This document shows positions 1 to 9,855 of a DNA stretch of 64,000 nucleotides, one piece after another. This DNA is from Hydrangea macrophylla. Lineage: Eukaryota; Streptophyta; Magnoliopsida; Cornales; Hydrangeaceae. Made by a program: the position numbers and the translations under genes. The stretch is from positions 26,041,501-26,105,500 of the forward strand of contig CM066998.1 in NCBI GenBank assembly GCA_033977485.1, given 5' to 3'. Every line of letters begins with the position of its first letter. Within the stretch, counting starts at the first letter, position 1. A model generated the notes under the pieces. The model ran no database searches, was not told the DNA's origin, and was given only the letters and a program-made list of their open reading frames with translations.

Positions 1-1328
1 TGTGGGTTTCATTTGGGGGTTGAGGTGTATTTGTTTGGGCATCATAGTATTAGAGAGTCACGTGGGGTGTCTTTGCTTTACTGGGCGAGTTGGGTCCACA
101 AATTTGCAAAAGACAAAAATCTGTCCCAAGCCCATTCAATGAGACCCGCCTGAGATCCTTTCTGCTCAAACACATATACATATTATTATTCAAGGAGATA
201 CAATTCAGGCTTTGGATTTTGCTTTTGGGTAAGATTCTATCTCTAATTTAGTTTATATAAACTGTTAAGTATAGGTATATATATATATGTAGATTTCATA
301 TATATATACATATTGTTTAAGGGTCCGAAAATAGCGAGCAGAAAAACAGTGATGAAAACTCAATTTCTTTATATCAAATGAAAGGTCTCGATCCCACGAG
401 GCTCCCTTGTGAATTTTAAAAGCTAATTCGCAACGGTTGCGACGAACAGTCGAATTAAAGTTTTGTCACCATTCAATTTTTTGATAAAATCATGAGCTGC
501 ATTTGATTTTAATAAAAATTGATTTCGTATTTGAAATCTACGCGGAAAAAGGAAAAGGTTCATATATTGGAAGTCTGGTTTTGTTTAAGTTTTCAAAATG
601 GGTAAAAAACCAAACCTTTTATTTCAAAACAGGGGAAGAAAAGGGAAGAAGACAATTCTGTGACATCTCGCGCGCGACCCGCGTAAGCGAGGGATCGCAC
701 GAGCAGTCTGCACACGCGACCAGGCTACTTTCCAAAAAACTGTTTTAAATTAAATCAGTTGCCTTTCTGTACAAACTCGCTCGAGCGGCCCGCACGCGCG
801 ACCTCAGGCAGTTTAGTAAAATCTTCTATTTTTTATACTTGAATCAGAATTGGGCTAAGGGGCCTTGTACCCTAAGCTGTAAGAGTTGTACTTCACTTTA
901 ATAGTAGTTGTACTTGTGCTTTGAGGTGTTGTACCTCACTAACACACTTGTATTATTGTTGACGATAGTCGTAACACATTGAGCAGTTCCGGTTTCTATT
1001 ATGAATACTTATTCAATATTCGGTGAACGGTAGTTCCGTATAACCCTCAATAAAGTTGTATAACATGTTAATAATGTGCTTACATGTTTACTTGAGCTGT
1101 TATGCCTTGAGTGGTTAATTGAGTTGCTATGCTTTATGTGTTTACCTAGGTGATTTCAGCATGTCGATTGTGTTGCTTTAAATTGACAGCATGCCTTCAT
1201 AATCTGTCTTATTAAATATTGAATATGTTTGGATGCTTAGAGCTCGCATATGTCATAACATTTCAAAAGCATGAGCATGAACACAAAAATCACAAAAATG
1301 GTTTTGGGATGAAAGACCTTAGAGGCTT
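1..1328 (+). repeat. Left LTR of element A, first segment
   Basis: From about position 170 this stretch aligns by eye with 16202-17340 of the right LTR of element A. Shared landmarks include the run after CTCAAACACATATACATA, the ACAATTCAGG segment and the phrase ending in GAGGCTT. A TATATAA box lies at 254-260, and the right LTR has an equivalent near 16288. CpG-rich palindromic blocks lie at 667-720 and 776-805. Bases 1-170 do not match the first 400 bp of the right LTR, so the true LTR start is outside the window or was rearranged. The segment ends exactly where element B inserted. Divergence from the right LTR is visible in nearly every line, so this is an old insertion. Confidence 0.8.
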
Positions 1329-2703
1329 TGATCGGGAGAGAACTAATCCTATTTATACGCCTTAACGTGCATTTGTTAGTACTTTTTATCCTGTTTTTGT
1401 ATATTTTTATTTCGTTTTCTAGTTTCTGACAGGTTTTGGAAGAAATCAACTAAACCAGGCTAAACAGGGTGAAAAAGCATAACTAAAGAAGCTGAAAAAG
1501 CCAAGTCGCGCGCGCGACCCGCGCCCGCGAACGCGAAATCAGAGAATCGCTCGAGCGATCCGCTCGCGCGAGAACCCAGAAATCGCTCGCGCGATCCGCG
1601 CGCGCGAAGGTCCAATTGTCGCGCTCGCGCGACCCGCTCGCGCGATATGTCCAAAAACCAAAGTTGCGTATTTCAGTATACTGAAGACTCCTGTGCAAAC
1701 GAAACTGCTGAACGACGTCCAGACTGTAAATTACATGCGTTTCAGTTCGTTTCGGGTTGGGAAGCCTTCCAAAGCTTGTACAAACTCTATATAAACTCCA
1801 AATTTACTCAATTATGGGGTTGGCAACTATTATACACATCCATATACAGCCATATACACATACTTCCAGCCTTGAAGAGGGAGAAGCAAGGAGAAGAAGA
1901 AGAAGACCAAGGATCTCCATGGCCTCCTCCATCAACTACTTGCCGATCTCTACTCCTATGGCAGATTAGATCATCGATCTAGGGTTTCAATGAAGCCCTA
2001 GATGAGTAATAGGGTTTTATTTATGCTTTTATTTTAGTTTTATTGTGTATGGATGACAGTCACATGTTTAGAGGATTTTTATAAATAAATCGTACTTACA
2101 TTGATTAAATCATTGCTTTCAGAATTTATTCTTGTCTTAGATCTATTTTGACTGTGATGTGCTCAACGATCTATTCTTGCTGTGCTTGTTTAGATTGTTT
2201 ACATGTGATGGTGCTTTATTGATTCGTGCTATCAAGTATCCGAATAGTCCATGCCTAGGTTAGACGGATTAGATCACAACCCTAGTTTAGTGTGAGATAA
2301 TTCGTGCTACCCGCAGATGGATTATGTTGGTGCTTGAACCATGATTATCTTCTTGTCGGAGGAATTGGGCTTGTAGCTACAATTCCCCATATTCATCCAA
2401 CGTAATAAGCTAAAGTAATTCATAAATATTCCTATTATGAAACTAGTGGTGGATTTGCAATCCTAGGTTCCCTTTACATACTCATTAAAAACACTTTTAA
2501 TTGCTTTCATAATTTAGATTTATTTTTATTGTTATTAGTTTAATTAAATCCAAATCAAAATCCGTCTTTCCTAATTAATTAGACTTAGGTTTTAAAATTA
2601 AGTTGCTGTAGTAATCAATCTCTGTGGGTTCGACCTTTACTTCCACACTGCAAATCTTTTGAAAAGTAAAGAACACTTTTATATCTTGATATTGACAACA
2701 TCA
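1329..2703 (+). repeat. 5' LTR of element B (1375 bp)
   Basis: It begins TGATCGGGAG and ends GACAACATCA, and it matches the 3' LTR with about half a dozen differences. Almost all of those lie in a CpG-rich block at 1507-1646, including a net 6-bp length change. After that block the offset to the 3' LTR stays at 7152 bases up to the LTR end. Near the end is CTGTGGGTTCGACC, a phrase also found near the end of the LTR of element C. The ORFs visible inside both LTRs are not supported as genes, because the two LTRs are simply copies of each other. Confidence 0.95.
1788..1795 (+). promoter_or_regulatory. TATA box of element B LTR promoter
   Basis: TATATAAA lies inside CTCTATATAAACTCC and is repeated at 8940-8947 in the 3' LTR. 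Its position in the middle of an LTR suits the U3 promoter that would start the genomic RNA. The start site cannot be fixed from sequence alone. Confidence 0.6.
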
Positions 2704-2708
2704 ATTTT

Positions 2709-2726
2709 TGGCGCCGTTGCCGGGGA
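2709..2726 (+). promoter_or_regulatory. Primer-binding site of element B (tRNA-Asp type)
   Basis: TGGCGCCGTTGCCGGGGA begins five bases after the 5' LTR and is the exact complement expected for the 3' end of plant tRNA-Asp. This primer is typical of Athila elements. Confidence 0.9.
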
Positions 2727-3182
2727 TTGTATTACTACTCTTAGTTTTATAATCGTAGTTTAGTTAATTCGTAAATATTAGATTAGCTTTTATTTTTCTT
2801 ATTTTCTGTTTTTGTTTTTAGTTACTAACTTGTTCTTTTATATTGTAGTCAACGTTTCCGAGTGAAGCAGCTAATTACATCAAAGGAGCATACGCAAAAA
2901 TAAAATAAATAAAAGTAAAATAAATTGCTTTCTTTGGAATTCGCTTTAAACCACTGTAAGTCAGGGCGCTGTGACGCACTATTTGCATTAGTTTAGGGTT
3001 ATTTGCACTGCATTAGCTAGGAAACCCGGGGCGCTGGGCTTGACGCGGTCATTGCATTACAGGATAATTTGCATGCATCATAGTAGTTGAGTGCTTGTTA
3101 TCTTACTTGCGTGATTGCTTGCTATTTGTTTATTTTGTTTAGTTAGTCTTTGTTTTTATTTTCTTTTCTTTTGTTTTAGTTT
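2727..3182 (+). other. Untranslated leader of element B
   Basis: This AT-rich leader lies between the primer-binding site and the Gag start. I see no ORF. The segment at 2940-3060 has two similar phrases containing GGGCGCTG, near 2965 and 3030. RNA packaging signals normally lie in this part of an LTR element, but none can be identified by eye. Confidence 0.5.
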
Positions 3183-5546
3183 ATGTTAGGTACACGTTCA
3201 AATAAACCGGAATTAAAACCTTTCGATCTTGAACTTGAACGTACCCTAAGAGTTAACAAGTCTTCAAACATAACTTCTAAAGCTAAGTTGACAATAGACG
3301 ACGAATTAACTCCGAAACCAACGTCATTATTTGAATCCGAAATACGTAGTACTCTTACAAAACTAAAGAAACCACGCTTTCATAACATAGAACCAATTAA
3401 AATGGCAGACATTGGAAATAACGACAACAACCAAAATAACAACGGAGCTAATATGAATAATCCTAATATACCGCCACCGCCTCCACTAAAAGATTATTTT
3501 ATTCCTACGACTTACACGCCACAAACATGTATTGAATTACCGGAGGCGACGGCATCTCACTTTGAGATAAAGTCGTCTACCATCTCGCTACTTCCATCTT
3601 TCCATGGTCGTTTAAATGAAGACCCTTATAAACACTTAGGAGATTTTCAGGACATATGCTCCACTTTGATAATCCAAAATCTTACTGATGATGAATTAAA
3701 AATGCGTCTCTTTCCATTCTCATTAAAGGACAAAGCTAAATATTGGCTCCAATCTTTGGAGCCAAACACAATAAGAACATGGGAAGACTTACACACCGCA
3801 TTTTTACAAAAGTTTTTTCCTATTATGCGTACGAATCAGATAAGGAAATCCATAACCAATTTTGTAATGCAAGATGGGGAATCACTTTACGACACGTGGG
3901 AAAAATTTAAAGAATTATTACGCTCGTGTCCACATCATCAAGTCCCTAAGTGGCAACTTGTTCAGGTCTTCTATGAGGGGCTTATTCCCTCTGTTAGGAA
4001 TACCGTCGATGCTGTTTGTGCGGGAACTTTCCTACACAAAAGCGCCGACGAGGCCTGGAAAATATTTGAAACTTTAAGCGAGAATTCGATGCATCAAGCG
4101 GTGTCTGTCCGTTCTGAGGGATACCCACAACCTAAGAGGGAGGTGAAGTTCGAGTCAAGTCAGTCAATTGAAATAAAAGAACTATCTAACAAACTTGACC
4201 GACTTTTAACAATGAACCAAACGACAGCCTCACCCGCTCGTGAAATTTGTGCATTATGTTCCGATCCTTCACATTCTATACTTTCATGTCCATCGGCGAG
4301 TCAATTTCTGGAATTCGTGGAGCAACACATTAATTCTATTCAACAATACCCACGAAATAATTATAATGCAACTACTAATAACCCGGATGCGCCATGGAGA
4401 AACCATCCTAACTTCTCGTGGAAAAATAATAATAATCATCCTAATGAGGCGACTAATTTTCCAAATGCGTATCGACCTCAGTTTCAACCTAATCAGTACC
4501 AACACCCGCCTCCTACTTCGAATCCTTCAAGGGGTCATGCTTTTGAGGAAAAGGTGTTGGCGTCCCTTAAGACTATTGAAACGCAAGTACAGGCACAAGC
4601 ACAAATAGTGCACTCTCACACACAATCCATTGTTAAGCTTGAATCCCAAATGGGACAACTAGCTACTGTAGTGAGTCGTAGAAACGAGGGGACGTTGCCT
4701 AGTCAAACAATTCAAAACCCTAAGGGACAATATGAGGTTAAAGGGTCGAATGAACAAGTAAACGCCGTCTCAACTAGGATGACTACACGGGAGGAGGTGA
4801 TAGAAACCCCTAATGCGAATGAGAATGTGAAAGATATGAATATTAACTCTAACAAAGAGAAAGGTGAGGACGTAAATCAAAATAAGAAAGAAAAAGAACC
4901 GGCCCCAACGAATTATATTCCGAGAATGCCATATCCACCAAACGTTGAGGGACCGTCACATTCTACAAATAAAAAGTCTAAGGTTGAGGATATACTCGAG
5001 GTGTTCAAACAAGTTAAAATAAATATTCCTTTCCTCGACGCTATAAAACAAATTCCTGCTTATGCTAAATGTTTAAAAGACCTTTGTACTCAAAAGCGCA
5101 AAATACGGAGTCATACTCCTAAAAAGGTCTTCCTCACGGAAAAAGTTAGTTCAATTTTTCAACACGCACCTCCAAAGTATAAGGATCCCGGTACGCCTAC
5201 GATTTCATGTGTCATAGGGGACACTATCATTCATAGGGCTCTTCTTGACTTAGGAGCTAGTGTTAATCTCATACCTTATCACGTCTATCAACAATTAGGA
5301 CTAGGTGAACTGAAACCTACGGCCGCTACCATACAATTAGCGGATCGTTCTATTAAAATACCTAGAGGAATCGTCGAGGACGTCTTGGTTAAAGTTGATA
5401 AATGCTATTATCCCGTAGATTTTATGGTCCTTGACACTGAGCCCGTGCTAGATGTTAGAAAACACACTCCTGTCATTCTAGGCCGTCCATTCTTAGCCAC
5501 GGCCAACGCACGTGTTAATTGTAGGACGGGGGTAATGAAAGTGTAA
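3183..5546 (+). CDS. Gag-protease polyprotein of element B (Athila type)
   Basis: This 787-codon ORF encodes the structural Gag protein and an aspartic protease. The Gag core is about residues 130-290, with the Athila-like words DDELKMRLFPFSLKDKAKYW and AFLQKFFP. A CCHC zinc knuckle (C-x2-C-x4-H-x4-C, starting CALCSDPSH) begins near residue 356. A long Asn/Gln-rich linker follows. The protease starts near residue 680 with active site DLGASVNLIP at about 689 and the VILGRPFLATANA flap region near the end. Gag would build virus-like particles in the cytoplasm and the protease would cut Gag. A TAA at 5544-5546 closes the frame shortly after the protease, and the same frame stays open for 110 more codons. 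The start is the first ATG after the leader. No pol follows. Confidence 0.9.
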   Translation: MLGTRSNKPELKPFDLELERTLRVNKSSNITSKAKLTIDDELTPKPTSLFESEIRSTLTKLKKPRFHNIEPIKMADIGNNDNNQNNNGANMNNPNIPPPPPLKDYFIPTTYTPQTCIELPEATASHFEIKSSTISLLPSFHGRLNEDPYKHLGDFQDICSTLIIQNLTDDELKMRLFPFSLKDKAKYWLQSLEPNTIRTWEDLHTAFLQKFFPIMRTNQIRKSITNFVMQDGESLYDTWEKFKELLRSCPHHQVPKWQLVQVFYEGLIPSVRNTVDAVCAGTFLHKSADEAWKIFETLSENSMHQAVSVRSEGYPQPKREVKFESSQSIEIKELSNKLDRLLTMNQTTASPAREICALCSDPSHSILSCPSASQFLEFVEQHINSIQQYPRNNYNATTNNPDAPWRNHPNFSWKNNNNHPNEATNFPNAYRPQFQPNQYQHPPPTSNPSRGHAFEEKVLASLKTIETQVQAQAQIVHSHTQSIVKLESQMGQLATVVSRRNEGTLPSQTIQNPKGQYEVKGSNEQVNAVSTRMTTREEVIETPNANENVKDMNINSNKEKGEDVNQNKKEKEPAPTNYIPRMPYPPNVEGPSHSTNKKSKVEDILEVFKQVKINIPFLDAIKQIPAYAKCLKDLCTQKRKIRSHTPKKVFLTEKVSSIFQHAPPKYKDPGTPTISCVIGDTIIHRALLDLGASVNLIPYHVYQQLGLGELKPTAATIQLADRSIKIPRGIVEDVLVKVDKCYYPVDFMVLDTEPVLDVRKHTPVILGRPFLATANARVNCRTGVMKV

Positions 5547-5885
5547 TTTGGGAACATGAACTTAAAATTAAACGTTTTTAATGCTATGGATCAACCTCCT
5601 AAAAACGACGATTCCCTATGTGAGGTGGAAGGTGAGGTAAAACGGAATATTGAGCCTACCAAAGAAATAAATGTGAGTGGGGAGAACAATATAGCGGACG
5701 ATGATGAGTGGATGAATCCTAATCCCGTGGACCCTAATGCGGAATCTACTCGAAAGGTAAGAAATCGATTCGAACATAATGACAAACCGTCAATCGATTT
5801 AATTCAAAGCGATGTTATTTCTGCTTACCACCGAGCTCTTCCTGATATCCTATTGGGCACCAATTCTGATTTTCAGCCTCCTTGA
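5547..5885 (+). pseudogene. Stub after protease of element B (reading frame continues past TAA)
   Basis: The frame of the Gag-protease ORF continues directly after the TAA at 5544-5546 and ends with TGA at 5883-5885. Its first residues (SFGN-like context, then LKLNVFNAM) match the linker that usually joins protease to reverse transcriptase in Athila polyproteins. The rest is acidic and unrecognised. This is probably the remaining joint of an internal deletion that removed reverse transcriptase, RNase H and integrase. Whether the TAA is a mutation or a real terminator in this family is not decidable here. Confidence 0.6.
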
Positions 5886-5931
5886 ATCTTGAGCTAGAAC
5901 GGTCTAGCTGAAGACGTAAAAGATAGCGCTT

Positions 5932-5949
5932 CTTGGGAGGCAACCCAAG
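5932..5949 (+). promoter_or_regulatory. Hairpin just after the coding region of element B
   Basis: CTTGGG at 5932-5937 pairs with CCCAAG at 5944-5949 around an AGGCAA loop, 47 bases after the TGA. From memory, a GGGAGGCAACCC hairpin follows the pol stop in many plant Athila-group elements. Its survival here would mark the 3' edge of the deleted pol region. Confidence 0.6.
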
Positions 5950-6084
5950 CTTTATTTCGTTCGTTTTTCTTTGTTTTTGGGTAATTTTAGTCTGTTTTTG
6001 AGGTTCTGGATAGGTTTGGGGGTTGGAATAGAATTATTTTTAATTTATATGCATAAAATAAATGAAACAAGTGAAAAACCCATT

Positions 6085-6310
6085 CTCGCGCGCGCGGCCC
6101 GCTCGCGCGAGACATCGCTCGCGCGGCCCGCTGGCGCGAGAATGTGACTTAGGTTTTTTTTTCTCTCTTTTTGTTTTTGAGCCCTCAGGATCTCCTCGCG
6201 CCTGGAATCGCGGGCGCGAGGTACCTCGCTCGCGCGAATATTGATTAAAAAAAAAAAAAAAAAGGATTCGCGCGCGCGACGGCCGCTCGCGCGGACCGCT
6301 CGCGCGATTC
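6085..6310 (+). repeat. CpG-rich palindromic motif cluster in the 3' region of element B
   Basis: Three clusters (6085-6137, 6194-6237, 6267-6310) contain repeated words such as CGCGCGCGCGGCCCGCTCGC, separated by AT-rich DNA and an A18 run (6247-6264). The same vocabulary is found in the LTRs of B and of A. ORFs read across it on the - strand give only Arg/Ala/Ser-rich low-complexity protein. Confidence 0.75.
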
Positions 6311-6691
6311 CCCCATTTTTCTGTTTTTCTCTTTTGTTTTCTATATCTTCCTCCCACACCTGTCACATAGTTTTTACGTTGCTGTTTTTGTTTATTAGGT
6401 CATTTTAGATCGAGTTCGTTGTTATTTTCCTTGTTACATTTGTACTTTTTCGTTTTATTTCTTTTCCATTTGATAGTTTAGTTTATTTTAGATTAGTTTT
6501 TCAATTTCTATTTTATATTTCTGTTTCTTTTACTTTTAATTTTTTTTTTGTTAGTTCTTTTCGTTTATCTAGAAGTAACAGGTAACATTGAAATTTATAA
6601 CCATATTCGTTTGTGTCACCTGTTCTGTGCTTGCCAAAACCAAGGTACTATCGTTCCTTTATTACCTACTCTCCGTTCTTTCGTTTTATTG

Positions 6692-6728
6692 TTTCATTGG
6701 GGACAATGAAAGGTTTAGGTTTGGGGGT
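6692..6728 (+). promoter_or_regulatory. Hairpin and internal polypurine tract of element B
   Basis: TTTCATTG (6692-6699) pairs perfectly with CAATGAAA (6704-6711) around GGGA. It runs straight into AGGTTTAGGTTTGGGGGTA. This resembles the second unit at 8451-8486 and the unit of element C at 30140-30173. It probably serves as an extra plus-strand primer, because the true LTR edge lies 1.76 kb downstream. Confidence 0.65.
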
Positions 6729-8450
6729 ATGTACACACACATGCACATTATTTTATGCAAAATTTTAAAATTTTTCAATAGTATGTTTAAATAAATGATT
6801 TTACCTATGTTTTTGCAATCTAAATCTTCATTTGATACTCTTTGTTAGAGAATTTGGATTGTTATAAAATGATAAACAAGGGAAGATGTGATTAAACATT
6901 TGTTGAAGTCATGATGAACCGTTTTAAGTTATGTATCGTTCGAATCGTAGTTTTATATCATAGATTTGCACATAAATTTATGCACTGCACGTAGTCATTT
7001 GAATACATGTTGGTTGTGAACTATAATAGGATTCGGATTTCTAGATAACACAAGGTGGAGACTAAGCCCAGTGAGCTTTTGAGCCTATCTTTTCTGTTTT
7101 GAGGGTTATAAATACATTGTGTTTGTCGAATTTCATTGAAATAGCGCATTAACTTGTTGTTTAGTCTCATTATTCTTGTTTTGGTTGATAGTCAAGTTAA
7201 AATATTTGTTACCATGCTAAATAATCTTCCATTGTAAACATTGAAGAACCGTATTACTCTAGGAAATGATTTTAGGCCTTCTTTGTTTACTGCCGACTGA
7301 TAAATGATAATTTTCCTTAGTTCGCCCTTTGAGCCGTTAAAATGCCATTTCTTTCTTTGATTACCATTATCCTTGTTTTTGCTCCGAATTGACAAACTTG
7401 GAGTTCACCACTGAGAGATTTGTCACCTTTTAGTAGTGTTAAGGTGATGTGTGATTGAGAAGAAGAAAATAAGATGCTATTGGGGTAGTTGCTTGATATT
7501 CGATAAATAATCATTTGAGAAGCAAGAAAAGAAAAAGGAAAAGAAAAAAATAAAGAAGAGGAAGGTTGAAAAAAGAATGATGAAAGAAAAGAAGAAAAAA
7601 TGAATGAAAAGGAAAAGAAGAGAATGAAAAAGATGAAAGTTTGTAGAAGAAGAATGAAAGAAATCGAACATGCCTTACAATGTCATTCTGAAAACTACCT
7701 AACAAATCCTTTCTATCATTTTTCATTGCCTGAGCCACAATACAACCTTTGAAAAGTCCTATTTGATCCTAGTGAACATGGTTTTGATATGAAAACGATG
7801 GGAGAGGATTAAAACATGGTAATGATTAATTTTTCTTGATTATTGGCGTCCTATCCATGAGACTACTATTTTTTCGTGTCATGCGTCTTTTTCGAGTCAT
7901 ATGTGAGCATTTCTCATATTGAAAGCATATTTCCTTTACTCGCATATTTTAGAAAAATTACACCTGTTTCTGAGTGTTTCATTTGAGAGTGTAATTCATT
8001 GTGAGATTCGTAGTCGAGACATAGTTAGACGGTTATCCAGGTTATATTCCAAGTTCATGACAAGCGCGTGTTCATTTGACTACCATATCACACATGTGCA
8101 ATTTTATGAGAAACTCTATTGATTTATACGAAGCATGTGCTTGAGATTGTTTTTCATGATGTATGTAGACGTTTGATTCTATCTCTTTATGTTCGTTATC
8201 CTATTTCAAATCTTTGTTGTATAATAAGGGGTATTGAATATTATGTTTTTCGTTTTTAATAAAACTTTTTAAATTTAGAAGTTAATAAAGATGGTTGTGG
8301 GTAACTTGTTGACGAGAACCCTCACGAGACTTCACTCGTCCGACTAGGGACACCTAGGGGTTTAAAAGGCTTGTTGCATACGCTAAATGCAATCGCAATC
8401 CATGCGAAAATGGAGTAGTAGTTTATTAGTAGTTAGTTTTTATTTTTGTT
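6729..8450 (+). other. Long 3' untranslated region of element B
   Basis: No credible ORF is present. Notable contents are GTGAGCTTTTGAGCC at about 7070, a phrase echoed in element C near 32218, and a purine-rich stretch at 7456-7665 made of AAGAAAAGAAGA-like words. A long noncoding 3' region or an env-like ORF is usual at this place in Athila elements, and here only noncoding sequence is seen. Confidence 0.6.
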
Positions 8451-8486
8451 TTGCTCGAGGACTAGCAAAATGTAGGTTTGGGGGTG
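8451..8486 (+). promoter_or_regulatory. Hairpin and polypurine tract next to the 3' LTR of element B
   Basis: TTGCT (8451-8455) and AGCAA (8464-8468) frame CGAGGACT. They are followed by GTAGGTTTGGGGGTG, which abuts the 3' LTR at 8487. The purine tract directly before TG is the expected plus-strand primer. Confidence 0.8.
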
Positions 8487-9855
8487 TGATCGGGAGAGAA
8501 CTAATCCTATTTATACGCCTTAACGTGCATTTGTTAGTACTTTTTATCCTGTTTTTGTATATTTTTATTTCGTTTTCTAGTTTCTGACAGGTTTTGGAAG
8601 AAATCAACTAAACCAGGCTAAACAGGGTGAAAAAGCAGAACTAAAGAAGCTGAAAAAGCCAAGTCGCGCGCGCGACCCGCGCCCGCAAAATCAGAGAATC
8701 GCTCGCGCGATCCGCTCGCGCGAGAAACCAGAAATCGCTCGCGCGATCCGCGCGCGCGAAGGTCCAATTGTCGCGCTCGCGCGACCCGCTCGTGCGATAT
8801 GTCCAAAAACCAAAGTTGCGTATTTCAGTATACTGAAGACTCCTGTGCAAACGAAACTGCTGAACGACGTCCAGACTGTAAATTACATGCGTTTCAGTTC
8901 GTTTCGGGTTGGGAAGCCTTCCAAAGCTTGTACAAACTCTATATAAACTCCAAATTTACTCAATTATGGGGTTGGCAACTATTATACACATCCATATACA
9001 GCCATATACACATACTTCCAGCCTTGAAGAGGGAGAAGCAAGGAGAAGAAGAAGAAGACCAAGGATCTCCATGGCCTCCTCCATCAACTACTTGCCGATC
9101 TCTACTCCTATGGCAGATTAGATCATCGATCTAGGGTTTCAATGAAGCCCTAGATGAGTAATAGGGTTTTATTTATGCTTTTATTTTAGTTTTATTGTGT
9201 ATGGATGACAGTCACATGTTTAGAGGATTTTTATAAATAAATCGTACTTACATTGATTAAATCATTGCTTTCAGAATTTATTCTTGTCTTAGATCTATTT
9301 TGACTGTGATGTGCTCAACGATCTATTCTTGCTGTGCTTGTTTAGATTGTTTACATGTGATGGTGCTTTATTGATTCGTGCTATCAAGTATCCGAATAGT
9401 CCATGCCTAGGTTAGACGGATTAGATCACAACCCTAGTTTAGTGTGAGATAATTCGTGCTACCCGCAGATGGATTATGTTGGTGCTTGAACCATGATTAT
9501 CTTCTTGTCGGAGGAATTGGGCTTGTAGCTACAATTCCCCATATTCATCCAACGTAATAAGCTAAAGTAATTCATAAATATTCCTATTATGAAACTAGTG
9601 GTGGATTTGCAATCCTAGGTTCCCTTTACATACTCATTAAAAACACTTTTAATTGCTTTCATAATTTAGATTTATTTTTATTGTTATTAGTTTAATTAAA
9701 TCCAAATCAAAATCCGTCTTTCCTAATTAATTAGACTTAGGTTTTAAAATTAAGTTGCTGTAGTAATCAATCTCTGTGGGTTCGACCTTTACTTCCACAC
9801 TGCAAATCTTTTGAAAAGTAAAGAACACTTTTATATCTTGATATTGACAACATCA
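8487..9855 (+). repeat. 3' LTR of element B (1369 bp)
   Basis: It begins TGATCGGGAG and ends CAACATCA, followed by the duplication GGCTT. It is nearly identical to the 5' LTR. The few differences sit mainly in the CpG block at 8664-8798. Very low LTR divergence means a recent insertion. Confidence 0.95.

Larger units (their letters stand above)
1329..9855 (+). mobile_element. Element B: young non-autonomous Athila-like LTR retrotransposon
   Basis: This is a complete 8527-bp element with LTRs at 1329-2703 and 8487-9855, both TG...CA. The 5-bp duplication GGCTT is seen at 1324-1328 and 9856-9860. The uninterrupted target is still readable in the right LTR of element A near 17332. Behind the 5' LTR is a tRNA-Asp-type primer-binding site. 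One ORF encodes Gag and protease, and no reverse transcriptase, RNase H or integrase is present anywhere in the 5.8-kb internal region. A long 3' untranslated region carries two hairpin/polypurine units. Gag and protease wording, primer site and hairpins are Athila-type. The lack of pol with everything else orderly fits the gag-only class called TR-GAG, which needs enzymes from an autonomous relative. Confidence 0.92.

Noticed and set aside
1460..1698. - strand ORFs rich in RASGSRER (also at 6040-6366 and 8618-8850)
   Set aside because: They are translations of the CpG-rich palindromic block, low in complexity and overlapping each other in two frames.
1647..1982. 111-codon ORF repeated at 8799-9134
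   Set aside because: The two copies are identical only because they lie in the two LTRs of element B. It overlaps the TATA box region and has no known motif.
7477..7738. - strand Phe/Ser-rich ORFs suggesting membrane proteins
   Set aside because: They are the complement of a purine-rich noncoding stretch (AAGAAAAGAAGA words) in the 3' region of element B.
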